From Streptomyces hokutonensis (GTDB lineage: Bacteria > Actinomycetota > Actinomycetes > Streptomycetales > Streptomycetaceae), in the NCBI RefSeq assembly GCF_000376565.1, contig NZ_BARG01000038.1, positions 124,001-188,000 of the forward strand: a stretch of 64,000 nt of DNA. Direction: 5' to 3'. The stretch's first letter is position 1; each line of letters opens with the position of its first letter. Below the pieces are notes generated by a model. The model did no database searches and was not told the DNA's origin. It was given only the letters and a program-made list of their open reading frames with translations. The position numbers were made by a program, and so were the translations under genes. Shown piece by piece: positions 51,229 to 59,051 of this stretch.

Positions 51229-51426
51229 TCACTCATGAAGGCGGCGCATCTCCACCACGTGCAGCCCCAGCGACTGGAAACGCGTCAGCAGGCCGTACAG
51301 CTGTACCTCGTCGGCGATCTGCCCGGACAGCACGGTCTGCCCGGGCGCGACGACGCTCTCGAGCTCCGGGAACGCCTCGGTCATCGTGTGGGACATCTCC
51401 CCGTCGACACGGATCTCGTAGCGCAT
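51229..51426 (-). CDS. Small conserved protein of unknown function (paralogue of 46724-46951)
   Basis: 65 aa: MRYEIRVDGEMSHTMTEAFP..PGQTVLSGQIADEVQLYGLLTRFQSLGLHVVEMRRLHE. The whole length aligns with the 75-aa protein at 46724, sharing MRYE.RVDG, EAFPEL, QTV, LYGLL.RF..LGL and EMRRL. The ATG at 51426 is placed by that alignment. The palindrome at 51504-51520 is 77 bp upstream. No family recognised. Confidence 0.75.
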   Translation of the reverse strand: MRYEIRVDGEMSHTMTEAFPELESVVAPGQTVLSGQIADEVQLYGLLTRFQSLGLHVVEMRRLHE

Positions 51427-51503
51427 GAGCGTGCTTCTCTCGCAGTCGTACGGCGGCTCCGGGCCACACGCTCCATGCTGGGGCGGCCGGACGGTGTGCT
51501 GCA

Positions 51504-51520
51504 TCACCCGTCCCAGGTGA
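51504..51520 (-). promoter_or_regulatory. 17-bp palindrome, site 5 (before the 65-aa protein)
   Basis: Plus strand TCACCCG-TCC-CAGGTGA, 13 of 14 matches, 77 bp upstream of the ATG at 51426. It also lies 11 bp past the stop of the LuxR regulator gene (51532), so it is between two minus-strand genes. Confidence 0.65.
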
Positions 51521-51531
51521 CCGGCACCTCC

Positions 51532-54222
51532 TCACAGGAGGCGCAGCTCCCGGGCGTGCCGCACGGCTTCGCTCCGCCGGGTCGCGGCGAGCTTGCGATA
51601 GATGTTCTTGAGATGGGTCTTGACGGTGTTGACCGACAGATGGAGGTCCGCGGCGATGTCCTCCGTCGACATTGTCTGGGCCAGCCGTTCCAGCACCTCG
51701 TGCTCACGCCCGCTGAGCGGCTCGGTCAGGAGGCCGGGGCCCGTGTCGTGCGCGTGAGGTACCCGGGTGTGTCCCAGGAGCGCGGGCGGCAGCCAGTCGT
51801 GCCCGCGGGTCAGTTCCGGCCGCCGGCGCACCAGGTGCCGCAGCCACGGTCCGGCCTCGACGAACGGCCGCCTCAGCCGCGCGGGCCGGGCCGTGGACAG
51901 GGCTCTCGCGGTCAGACGTTCCGCCGCGGAGCTGTCGCCCAGCGCGTCGGCGGCCTGCGCCCGCGCCAGCAGCACCCTGGTCGTGATGGCTGGGCCGTCT
52001 TCCGGTCCGCCCGGGAGTGAGCCGAGCAGCTCCAGCGCCTCCTCGACGGCGCCGACGGCAAGCCGGGCGCGGGCCGCGGCCACCACGCTCTCCGGCCCGG
52101 CGGCCCGGTCCTTCCCCAGGATCTCCGTGGCGACCTCCGGCCGGCCCGCCGCGAGGTGCGCGCCGGCCATCGTGAGGGCCGTGCGGTCGGACACCCATGG
52201 CGAGGGCTCGGCGACGGCGTGCGGTTCCTCCAGCTCGTCCAGGACGTGGAGTGCCCCTTCGGGGTTGCCCTTGGCGAGCAGGAGACGGGACCGCAGGAGG
52301 CTCAGGCCGGCGAGCACGATGGGATCGTGCGCGGCCGCCGTGGAGGCGGCGGCCTGATCGAGGTTGGCATGTGCGGCGGTGAGCTCGTCACGGTCGAGGG
52401 CTACGGCGGCCAGCACCAACTGGGCGACTCCGGTACGAGTGGCGGGAGGCAGGCCGCCGCGCTCCGCTTCGGCGACCGCCTCCCGCGCATGCCGCTCGGC
52501 ACGGTCGGGCCAGCCTCGCAGGAAGTCGATCAGCGCCAGCCGGCTCAGACACTCGTGCCGGGGGAACGCGGTGTGCGGACCGTCGTGCAGACGCACGGCT
52601 GCGGACAGAGTCGACCGGGCGGCGTCGAAGCGCCCCGCCCACAACTGGGCCGATCCCAGGTCGGTGAGCATCAGCGCCCGCAGCTCGGGGTGGGCTTCCA
52701 GGCGCTCGGCGGGCACGGCGCGCCGCGCCGCCTCCACGTCCTGTGCGGCGGCCTCGGCCAGATCGGCCGCGCCGGTCATCCGGGCGGCGAGCACCCGCAG
52801 CTCGGCGCAGCTGAGCCGTAGGGCCGCGGACGGGGGGCCGTCGTAGTGGAGGTTGTCCTCGGCCCGGCGCAGATGGTCGAGCCCTCGGTCGACGTCGTGG
52901 CGGGTCAGATGCCGGGCGGTGCGCACCAGATCCGCGGCGGGACCGGGCGTGGCCGGGGGCATCTGGGAGAAGAGCCGGTCGAGGCGTTCGGCATCCAGCC
53001 CCGTGAGCAGCTGCCCGATCGCCAGCTCCTCGACGAACTGGTGCGACGTGCGTTCCCAGTCCCCGCCGGCCGCGGCATGGGGCAGCGCCTCCGCGAACCT
53101 CCCCGCCTCGCTGAGCCAGCGTGCCGCCCTCCGGTGCAGTTCGGGTTCGAGCCCCGGGCAGCGGACCCGCAGATGGACCCGGAGGATCTCGGCGAAGAGC
53201 GGATGGAGCCGGTACCAGGAGTGGCCGACGGGCCCCACGAACGCGTTCGCGCGCCGCAGCCCGGCGAGGATCGGGTGCGCGTCGTCACGGCCCGTGAGGG
53301 CATTGGCCAGGTCGGGGTGGATCTGTTCGAGGATGCTGCTGCGCACCATCAGGTCCTGGGTCTCGGCCGACTGTGTGTCGAGCACCTCGGCGAGCAGGAA
53401 GTCGGCGAGCGTGCTCTGGCCCGCTTCGAAGTTCTTCAGGAAGATGTCGGGATCCTCGGCCCGCTGCGCCGCCAGGATGCAGAGCCGCAGCCCGGCGGCC
53501 CAGCCTCCGGTCCGCTCGGTCAGTGCCCGCACGCCCCGGTCCGACAGGTGCATGCCGTGCCTGTTCAGCAGCTCGGCCGTCTCCTCCTGCCGGAACGCCA
53601 GGTCGGCGCCGCGGATGTCGGTGACCTGGCCGGCGGCGCGGTAGCGGTGCAACGGCAGCAGTGGTTCCGTACGGCTGATGAGGACCAGGCGCAGCCCTTC
53701 GCCCACATGGCGGAGGACGAACTCGAGCTCGTCGGCGATCTCCGTCGAGCCCGCCACACGGTCGAACTCGTCGAGCACCAGGACGACGGGCTCCGTCAGT
53801 TCACCGAGATGCGCCGCGAGCCTGGCGAGCAGCGAGTGGTCCACCTCGCCGGGGCGGGCCGGGCTGCCGACGGTGTCCGGCGGACCCAGTCCGAGGCGCC
53901 GCATGGCCTCCAGCACGTAGGTCCAGAACACACCGGGGGCGTTGTCCTCGGTCTCCACCGTCAGCCACGCCGGACGGCTCGGCGACTCCTCCATGGCGAT
54001 CCAGTCGGCCACCAGCAGCGTTTTGCCCGCGCCCGCAGGCCCGTTGACAAGGGTTACGGGCACCTGCATGCCCAGAGTCAGCCGCTCGACGAGCCGCGGC
54101 CTGCGCACGAACGTGTCCGGAGGAGCAGGCACACTGAACCGCGCTGCCAGGAGCGGATCACCGCTCGGCGCGAGGCGTTCGGCAGCAGCGTCCCGGTGTC
54201 GGCCGGAGGTCGGATCGGGCAT
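51532..54222 (-). CDS. Large MalT-like LuxR (LAL-type) transcriptional regulator
   Basis: 896 aa. N-terminal STAND/NB-ARC ATPase: Walker A GPAGAGKTLLV (~61-71), Walker B VVLVLDEFDRVAG (~155), arginine finger region VLISRTEPLLPLHRYRAAG. A long helical TPR-like region covers ~390-820. A C-terminal NarL/LuxR HTH covers ~830-890 (LSGREHEVLERLAQTMSTEDIAADLHLSVNTVKTHLKNIYRKL). MalT homologues oligomerise with ATP and an inducer to activate promoters. The ATG at 54222 has GGTGAG upstream; a GTG at 54231 is in frame. Central in the palindrome-bearing cluster, hence candidate regulator of it. Confidence 0.9.
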   Translation of the reverse strand: MPDPTSGRHRDAAAERLAPSGDPLLAARFSVPAPPDTFVRRPRLVERLTLGMQVPVTLVNGPAGAGKTLLVADWIAMEESPSRPAWLTVETEDNAPGVFWTYVLEAMRRLGLGPPDTVGSPARPGEVDHSLLARLAAHLGELTEPVVLVLDEFDRVAGSTEIADELEFVLRHVGEGLRLVLISRTEPLLPLHRYRAAGQVTDIRGADLAFRQEETAELLNRHGMHLSDRGVRALTERTGGWAAGLRLCILAAQRAEDPDIFLKNFEAGQSTLADFLLAEVLDTQSAETQDLMVRSSILEQIHPDLANALTGRDDAHPILAGLRRANAFVGPVGHSWYRLHPLFAEILRVHLRVRCPGLEPELHRRAARWLSEAGRFAEALPHAAAGGDWERTSHQFVEELAIGQLLTGLDAERLDRLFSQMPPATPGPAADLVRTARHLTRHDVDRGLDHLRRAEDNLHYDGPPSAALRLSCAELRVLAARMTGAADLAEAAAQDVEAARRAVPAERLEAHPELRALMLTDLGSAQLWAGRFDAARSTLSAAVRLHDGPHTAFPRHECLSRLALIDFLRGWPDRAERHAREAVAEAERGGLPPATRTGVAQLVLAAVALDRDELTAAHANLDQAAASTAAAHDPIVLAGLSLLRSRLLLAKGNPEGALHVLDELEEPHAVAEPSPWVSDRTALTMAGAHLAAGRPEVATEILGKDRAAGPESVVAAARARLAVGAVEEALELLGSLPGGPEDGPAITTRVLLARAQAADALGDSSAAERLTARALSTARPARLRRPFVEAGPWLRHLVRRRPELTRGHDWLPPALLGHTRVPHAHDTGPGLLTEPLSGREHEVLERLAQTMSTEDIAADLHLSVNTVKTHLKNIYRKLAATRRSEAVRHARELRLL

Positions 54223-54364
54223 GGCACTCACCGCAACACCGCAGTTCGCAGTCCGGAAAAACGCCTACCGATTGATCATCGCCCCGGGCCCGGAATGCCG
54301 CAATGGATGCAGGTCAGCCCCCGGCCCGGACGACCTGCGGCCGGACGCGCCGCCGCGCCGCTCT

Positions 54365-54381
54365 TCACCCGGGACGGGTGA
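54365..54381 (+). promoter_or_regulatory. 17-bp palindrome, site 6 (perfect; before the sulfatase operon)
   Basis: TCACCCG-GGA-CGGGTGA matches all 14 positions. It lies 116 bp before the sulfatase ATG (54498) and 142 bp from the divergent LuxR-regulator start (54222). Downstream two direct copies of CCCACCGGGACGAC (54432-54445, 54464-54477; 32-bp spacing) lie in the leader. Confidence 0.7.
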
Positions 54382-54431
54382 GGCGCGAGGGCGCGGGTCC
54401 GGCGCACCGTGGGGGGCAGGGAAAGCGTGGT

Positions 54432-54477
54432 CCCACCGGGACGACGGGGGCAGGGGAGCGGGCCCCACCGGGACGAC
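54432..54477 (+). repeat. Direct repeat in the sulfatase leader
   Basis: CCCACCGGGACGAC occurs at 54432-54445 and 54464-54477, 32 bp apart start to start (about three helical turns), shortly before the sulfatase RBS. Function unknown. Confidence 0.5.
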
Positions 54478-54497
54478 CTGGAAAGAAGGCACGGCCC

Positions 54498-56855
54498 ATG
54501 TCCGAGACCCACCGCCAGATCCTCCCGATCCCCGACGTGCGTCGCCTGGGACCGATCACGTACGACGCGAAGGACCCGGACACCTCGTTCCCGCCCATCC
54601 TCCCGCTGCTGCCGCCCGAGCAGGCACCGAACGTCATGCTGATCATGCTCGACGACGTCGGCTTCGGCGCCCCCAGCACCTTCGGCGGTCCCTGCGAGAC
54701 CCCCGTCTTCGACCGCCTGGCACAGAACGGCCTGCGCTTCACCCGCTTCCACACCACCGCCCTGTGCTCGCCGAGCCGTGCGGCGCTGCTGTCCGGCCGC
54801 AACCACCACTCCGTGGGCATGGGCGGCGTCACCGAGATCGCCACCTCCGCCCCCGGCTACAACTCGATGCGCCCCAACACGAAGGCGCCCCTCGCGGAGA
54901 TCCTCAAGCTCAACGGCTATTCCACGGCCCAGTTCGGCAAGTGCCACGAGGTCCCCGTGTGGCAGACCAGCCCGGCCGGCCCCTTCGACGCGTGGCCCAC
55001 GGGCGGCGGCGGTTTCGAGTACTTCTACGGCTTCATCGGCGGCGAGACCAACCAGTACGAGCCCGCGCTGTACGAGGGCACGTCACCGGTCGACCCGCCG
55101 AAGACCCCCGAGGAGGGATACCACCTCACCGAGGACCTGACCGACCGGGCCATCGGCTGGGTGCGCCAGCAGAAGACCCTGATGCCGGACCGCCCGTTCT
55201 TCTGCTACTTCACACCGGGCGCCACCCACGCGCCGCACCATGTGCCAGCGGAGTGGTCCGACCGCTACCGCGGCCGCTTCGACATGGGCTGGGACGCGAT
55301 CAGGGAGGACACCCTCGCCCGGCAGAAGGAGCTCGGAGTCGTCCCGCCGAACGCCGAGTTGACGAAGCGGCACGCGGAGATCCCCGCCTGGGAGGAGATC
55401 CCGGCGGAGTTCCGGCCCGTGCTGGCCCGGCAGATGGAGGTCTACGCAGGCTTCCTCACCCACACCGACCACCACATCGGCAGGCTGCTCGACGCCCTGG
55501 AGGAGCTGGGGATCCTCGACGACACGCTGACGTACGTGATCACCGGCGACAACGGCGCCTCCGCCGAGGGAGGGCTGCGCGGCAGCTTCAACGAGCTGCT
55601 CGCCTTCAACGGCATGGCGCAGATCGAGACGCCGGAGTTCATGGCCTCCCGCATCGACAAGTTCGGCACCCCGGAGGCGTACAACCACTACGCGGTCGGC
55701 TGGGCGCACGCCATGGACACCCCCTACCAGTGGACCAAGCAGGTCGCCTCGCACTGGGGCGGAACCCGCAACGGCACCATCGTCCACTGGCCGGCCCGCA
55801 TCCGGGCCAACGACGAGAACCGCGGCCAGTTCACGCACCTCATCGACGTCGCCCCGACGATCCTCGAAGCGGCCGGGATCCCCGAGCCCACCACGGTCAA
55901 CGGCGTGCAGCAGTCGCCGATGGAGGGCATCTCGATGCTCTACAGCTTCGAGGACGCCGACGCGCCCGAGCGCCACGACCAGCAGTACTTCGAGATGTTC
56001 GGCAACCGCGGCATTTACCACAAGGGCTGGTCCGCCGTCACCAAGCACCGCACCCCATGGGTGGCGACAGGCAGCCAGGTCGCCTTCGACGACGACGTGT
56101 GGGAGCTCTACGACGGCTCCACCGACCCCAGCCAGGCCCACGACCTGGCCGCCGAAATGCCCGGGAAGCTGCACGAGTTGCAACGGCTCTGGCTGATCGA
56201 GGCCACCCGGTACAACGTCCTGCCCATGGACGACCGGACCGCCGAACGCTTCAACGCGGAGATCGCGGGACGGCCCGAACTCATCAAATCCGACCACCAG
56301 TTGCTGTACGGCGGCATGGGCCGGCTGACCGAGAGCAGCCTGGTGAACGTCAAGAACAAGTCGTTCGCCGTCACCGCGGAGATCGCCTCGACCGACGGTC
56401 CCGTGGAGGGCGTCATCCTCGCCCAGGGCGGCAGCTTCGGCGGCTGGAGCCTGTACACCAGGCACGGCCGGGCCAAGTTCGCGTACAACCTCTGCGCCCT
56501 GGAGATCGCCCAGGTCGAGGCCGAGCGCCCGCTGCCCTCCGGAGAACACCAGGTGCGCATGGAGTTCGCCTACGACGGCGGCGGACTCGGCAAGGGCGGC
56601 ACCGTCTCCCTGTACTACGACGGCGACAACGTGGGCGAGGGCCGCGTCGAGCACACGCTGCCGTTCCTGTTCTCCGCCGACGAGACCGCCGACGTGGGCC
56701 TGGACACCGGCACTCCGGTCGCCCCCGACTACGTGAGCCCCGACGGCGCGTTCACCGGTGACATCCACTGGGTCCAGGTCGACACCGGGCCCAACGACGC
56801 GGACCACTTCATCCGGCCCGAGGACCGCATCCGTATCGCCATGGGACGCCAGTGA
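54498..56855 (+). CDS. Arylsulfatase, type I (formylglycine-dependent)
   Basis: 785 aa, the size of AtsA/AslA-type bacterial sulfatases. Calcium-binding LDD (51-53), the sulfatase signature C90-S-P-S-R with C90 to be converted to formylglycine, KCHEVPVW and GATHAPHH with substrate-site basic residues, TGDNGAS (second Ca site) and RNGTIVHWPARI. The last ~240 residues form a beta-rich domain. No signal peptide, so it is expected in the cytoplasm. It hydrolyses organic sulfate esters. The ATG at 54498 has GAAAGAAGG. It heads an apparent operon with two SHOCT proteins and DUF6325. A formylglycine-generating enzyme is at 62629-63600. Confidence 0.9.
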   Translation: MSETHRQILPIPDVRRLGPITYDAKDPDTSFPPILPLLPPEQAPNVMLIMLDDVGFGAPSTFGGPCETPVFDRLAQNGLRFTRFHTTALCSPSRAALLSGRNHHSVGMGGVTEIATSAPGYNSMRPNTKAPLAEILKLNGYSTAQFGKCHEVPVWQTSPAGPFDAWPTGGGGFEYFYGFIGGETNQYEPALYEGTSPVDPPKTPEEGYHLTEDLTDRAIGWVRQQKTLMPDRPFFCYFTPGATHAPHHVPAEWSDRYRGRFDMGWDAIREDTLARQKELGVVPPNAELTKRHAEIPAWEEIPAEFRPVLARQMEVYAGFLTHTDHHIGRLLDALEELGILDDTLTYVITGDNGASAEGGLRGSFNELLAFNGMAQIETPEFMASRIDKFGTPEAYNHYAVGWAHAMDTPYQWTKQVASHWGGTRNGTIVHWPARIRANDENRGQFTHLIDVAPTILEAAGIPEPTTVNGVQQSPMEGISMLYSFEDADAPERHDQQYFEMFGNRGIYHKGWSAVTKHRTPWVATGSQVAFDDDVWELYDGSTDPSQAHDLAAEMPGKLHELQRLWLIEATRYNVLPMDDRTAERFNAEIAGRPELIKSDHQLLYGGMGRLTESSLVNVKNKSFAVTAEIASTDGPVEGVILAQGGSFGGWSLYTRHGRAKFAYNLCALEIAQVEAERPLPSGEHQVRMEFAYDGGGLGKGGTVSLYYDGDNVGEGRVEHTLPFLFSADETADVGLDTGTPVAPDYVSPDGAFTGDIHWVQVDTGPNDADHFIRPEDRIRIAMGRQ

Positions 56856-56895
56856 CCAAGTCAGTGCCCATGACGTCGTAGCAAGGAGAAGGATC

Positions 56896-57303
56896 ATGGA
56901 CTATCCGCTGCTGAACGCCTTCCTGACCATCATGTGGGTCTTCCTCTGGGTCCTGTGGTTCATGCTGCTCTTCCGCGTCTTCGGCGACATCTTCCGGGAC
57001 GACTCGCTGAGCGGCTGGGGCAAGGCCGGATGGTCGGTCTTCTGCGTCGTCCTGCCGTTCCTCGGCTGCTTCGTGTACCTCATCGCCCGCGGCAAGGGCA
57101 TGGGCGAGCGCGCGATGCTCAGGGCACGCAGGAACGAACAGGAATTCCAGGCCTACGTCCGGGAGGCCGCCAACACCGGCGGTGGCACGCCCGCACCCAC
57201 AGGTCACGTCGAGGAACTCTCGAAGCTCGCCGGCCTGCACGACCACGGGGACATCACCGACGCCGAGTACGAGCAGGCCAAGGAGAAGGTGCTCGCCGGC
57301 TGA
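56896..57303 (+). CDS. SHOCT-domain membrane protein (PLDc_N-like), paralogue
   Basis: 135 aa, near-duplicate of the protein at 50779-51183. Two helices (~6-28, TIMWVFLWVLWFMLLFRVFG; ~44-64, WSVFCVVLPFLGCFVYLIARG), then RRNEQEFQAYVREA and the SHOCT motif ELSKLAGLHDHGDITDAEYEQAKEKVL. ATG has AAGGAGAAGG. It follows the sulfatase by 40 bp without its own palindrome, so it is probably co-transcribed from the 54365 site. Function unknown. Confidence 0.82.
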   Translation: MDYPLLNAFLTIMWVFLWVLWFMLLFRVFGDIFRDDSLSGWGKAGWSVFCVVLPFLGCFVYLIARGKGMGERAMLRARRNEQEFQAYVREAANTGGGTPAPTGHVEELSKLAGLHDHGDITDAEYEQAKEKVLAG

Positions 57304-57328
57304 CGGTGGGTGAGGAAGGGGCACTGCC

Positions 57329-57748
57329 ATGGACGTGGGACCTGTCGAATACGTGATCGTCGCCTTTCCCGGCAACCGCTTCCGGGGCGAGATCGCACCG
57401 GAGCTGAGAGCTCTCGTGGCGAGCGGCACCGTACGGATCCTCGATCTGACCTTCGTCAAGAAGGACGCGGACGGCGCCGTCTCCTACATCGAGCTCGACG
57501 CCCTCGACCCCACGGAGGCATCGGTGTTCGACGACATCGAAGGAGAAGTCGGCGGGCTGTTCACCCGGGAGGACCTCGCCCTGGTCGCCGGGGAACTCCC
57601 GCCGGACTCGTCGGCGGCCCTCCTCCTGTGGGAGGACACCTGGGCCGCCGGAATGGCCGGCGCGGTCCGCCGCGCCGGGGGCCGGCTCGTCGCCCATGAG
57701 CGCATCCCCGCCGAAGTGGTGGAGCGGGCGTACCAGGACGCCGCCTGA
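57329..57748 (+). CDS. DUF6325/DUF1269-like protein
   Basis: 139 aa. VGPVEYVIVAFPGNRFRGEIAPELRALVASGTVRILDLTFVKKDADGAVSYIELDAL is the family N-terminus; SAALLLWEDTWAAGMAGAVRRAGGRLVAHERIPAEVVERAY is the C-terminal half. It has no strong membrane segment. Such proteins are widespread in actinobacteria with a SHOCT protein next to them, often annotated only by DUF. It lies 25 bp after the SHOCT gene and 37 bp before another SHOCT gene, so an operon is likely. Function unknown. Confidence 0.8.
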   Translation: MDVGPVEYVIVAFPGNRFRGEIAPELRALVASGTVRILDLTFVKKDADGAVSYIELDALDPTEASVFDDIEGEVGGLFTREDLALVAGELPPDSSAALLLWEDTWAAGMAGAVRRAGGRLVAHERIPAEVVERAYQDAA

Positions 57749-57785
57749 GGCGGCACACGCGCACCGGAAAGGGAAGGTGAGTGCC

Positions 57786-58079
57786 ATGCTGGGTCGCCGT
57801 CTGGCGCGTCGTGAACGTCCCGGCCTCGTCGGAGTGGCCGCCCGTACGGCGGTGGCCGCCGGCACTGCGAGCGCGGTCTCCGGCCGGGTCGCCCGGCACC
57901 GGGCAGAGCGTGCCGCCGCACAGCAGACCGTGCCCGACGCGGAAGCCGCCGGGCACGCGTCCTCGGGGCTGACGGACGAGGAGATCTCCAACCTGGAACG
58001 CCTGGGCAAGCTCCATGAGCAGGGCGTGCTGTCGGACGAGGAGTTCGCCGTCCAGAAGGACCGCATCCTCAGGGGCTGA
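57786..58079 (+). CDS. Small SHOCT-domain protein
   Basis: 97 aa. Basic N-terminus (LGRRLARRERP), an Ala/Val-rich weak helix (GVAARTAVAAGTASAVSG) and a C-terminal SHOCT motif (~62-95, ISNLERLGKLHEQGVLSDEEFAVQKDRIL). GGGAAGG precedes the ATG. Last gene of the sulfatase-SHOCT-DUF6325-SHOCT series. DUF6325 and SHOCT proteins are frequent neighbours, and may interact. Confidence 0.8.
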   Translation: MLGRRLARRERPGLVGVAARTAVAAGTASAVSGRVARHRAERAAAQQTVPDAEAAGHASSGLTDEEISNLERLGKLHEQGVLSDEEFAVQKDRILRG

Positions 58080-58084
58080 CGGAC

Positions 58085-58927
58085 CTACGACTCCTCGCCC
58101 TCCGCAGGAGTGCCCAGCCACCGCGGGAACGGCCCCGAAACCGCGGTGACCTGGCCGAGCGCGACTCCGGCGACGGCCACGCAACTGCACCCGATCAACC
58201 ACGAGAGCAGCGTGAACACGTAGCCGAGGGACCCGAACTGGTCGATGCTCCGCTTCATGGTCGCGGGCATGAACAGGCCCGACGCATAGACGAACGCCAC
58301 CATGCCGACGCCCGTGAGAACGGCTCCGGGCAGCAGCGGCAGCCAGCCGATGCGCGCCGCGAGCAGCAGATGCTGCGTCCACCACCACAGCAGTACGGAG
58401 GTCGCCAGCGAGAGCAGGACACCGAGCCAGGTGCCGCCTCCGAAGCCGTGGCGCAACGGAGCCTGCAACAGCACCGTGGCCAGCCAGCCCAGCAGCCACG
58501 CCAGCCAGCGCCACGCGGCCATTCGAGTGCCGGCCTTGGGCAGATCCCAGCAGCGTTCGCACACCCTCTGCAGGGCGCGGCTGAGGGCGGTCGCCGAAAT
58601 GAGCGTGACGACGATTCCGACGGCTCCGTACGTCTCCTTCGTGCCGCCCTGCGCGCCGAACGTCTTCTCGATGTCCTCGACCGGCGCGTCACTCCCGAGC
58701 ATGGCCTGGACGGAGTCGACCAGCACGTCCTTGACCGGCTTCGGTGCGAACGCGGCCACGACGATGAGCAGCGGCAGCGCGGCGAGGAACGTCTGGGCCG
58801 CCAGCCGCGCGCTGGCGTCCATCCAGTTCACGCTGATCAGCCGGCCGAGCATCCGACCGATCACCGGTGTCCGCCGGGGCATGTCCTGAGCCGCCCTCGC
58901 CCAGTCCCCGAGCTGCTTACGATTCAC
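58085..58927 (-). CDS. YihY/virulence factor BrkB family membrane protein
   Basis: 280 aa with ~6 transmembrane helices: RLAAQTFLAALPLLIVVAAFAP, VGIVVTLISATALSRALQRV, WLAWLLGWLATVLLQAPL, LGVLLSLATSVLLWWWTQHLLL, LLPGAVLTGVGMVAFVYASGLFM, LGYVFTLLSWLIGCSCVAVAGVALGQV. The family was once assigned to tRNA processing (RNase BN) but is now a membrane protein of unknown transport role, YhjD being implicated in LPS export. GTG at 58927 has GAGG eight bases upstream. Confidence 0.87.
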   Translation of the reverse strand: MNRKQLGDWARAAQDMPRRTPVIGRMLGRLISVNWMDASARLAAQTFLAALPLLIVVAAFAPKPVKDVLVDSVQAMLGSDAPVEDIEKTFGAQGGTKETYGAVGIVVTLISATALSRALQRVCERCWDLPKAGTRMAAWRWLAWLLGWLATVLLQAPLRHGFGGGTWLGVLLSLATSVLLWWWTQHLLLAARIGWLPLLPGAVLTGVGMVAFVYASGLFMPATMKRSIDQFGSLGYVFTLLSWLIGCSCVAVAGVALGQVTAVSGPFPRWLGTPAEGEES

Positions 58928-59051
58928 AGTCCATTCCTCGCACAGAGAGACCGCCACCGCCTTCAGGGGCTCGCGTCATGTGCGCTTCATCCGGGTGAAT
59001 CAGCCGGTGAGAGAGATCGGCGAAGCGGAAAGACGCGCCGGGTTGGCTAGC

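Noticed and set aside
58985..58998. Possible seventh palindrome copy between the YihY and hypothetical membrane protein genes
   Set aside because: Only the right half CGGGTGA is present; the left half has about five mismatches.
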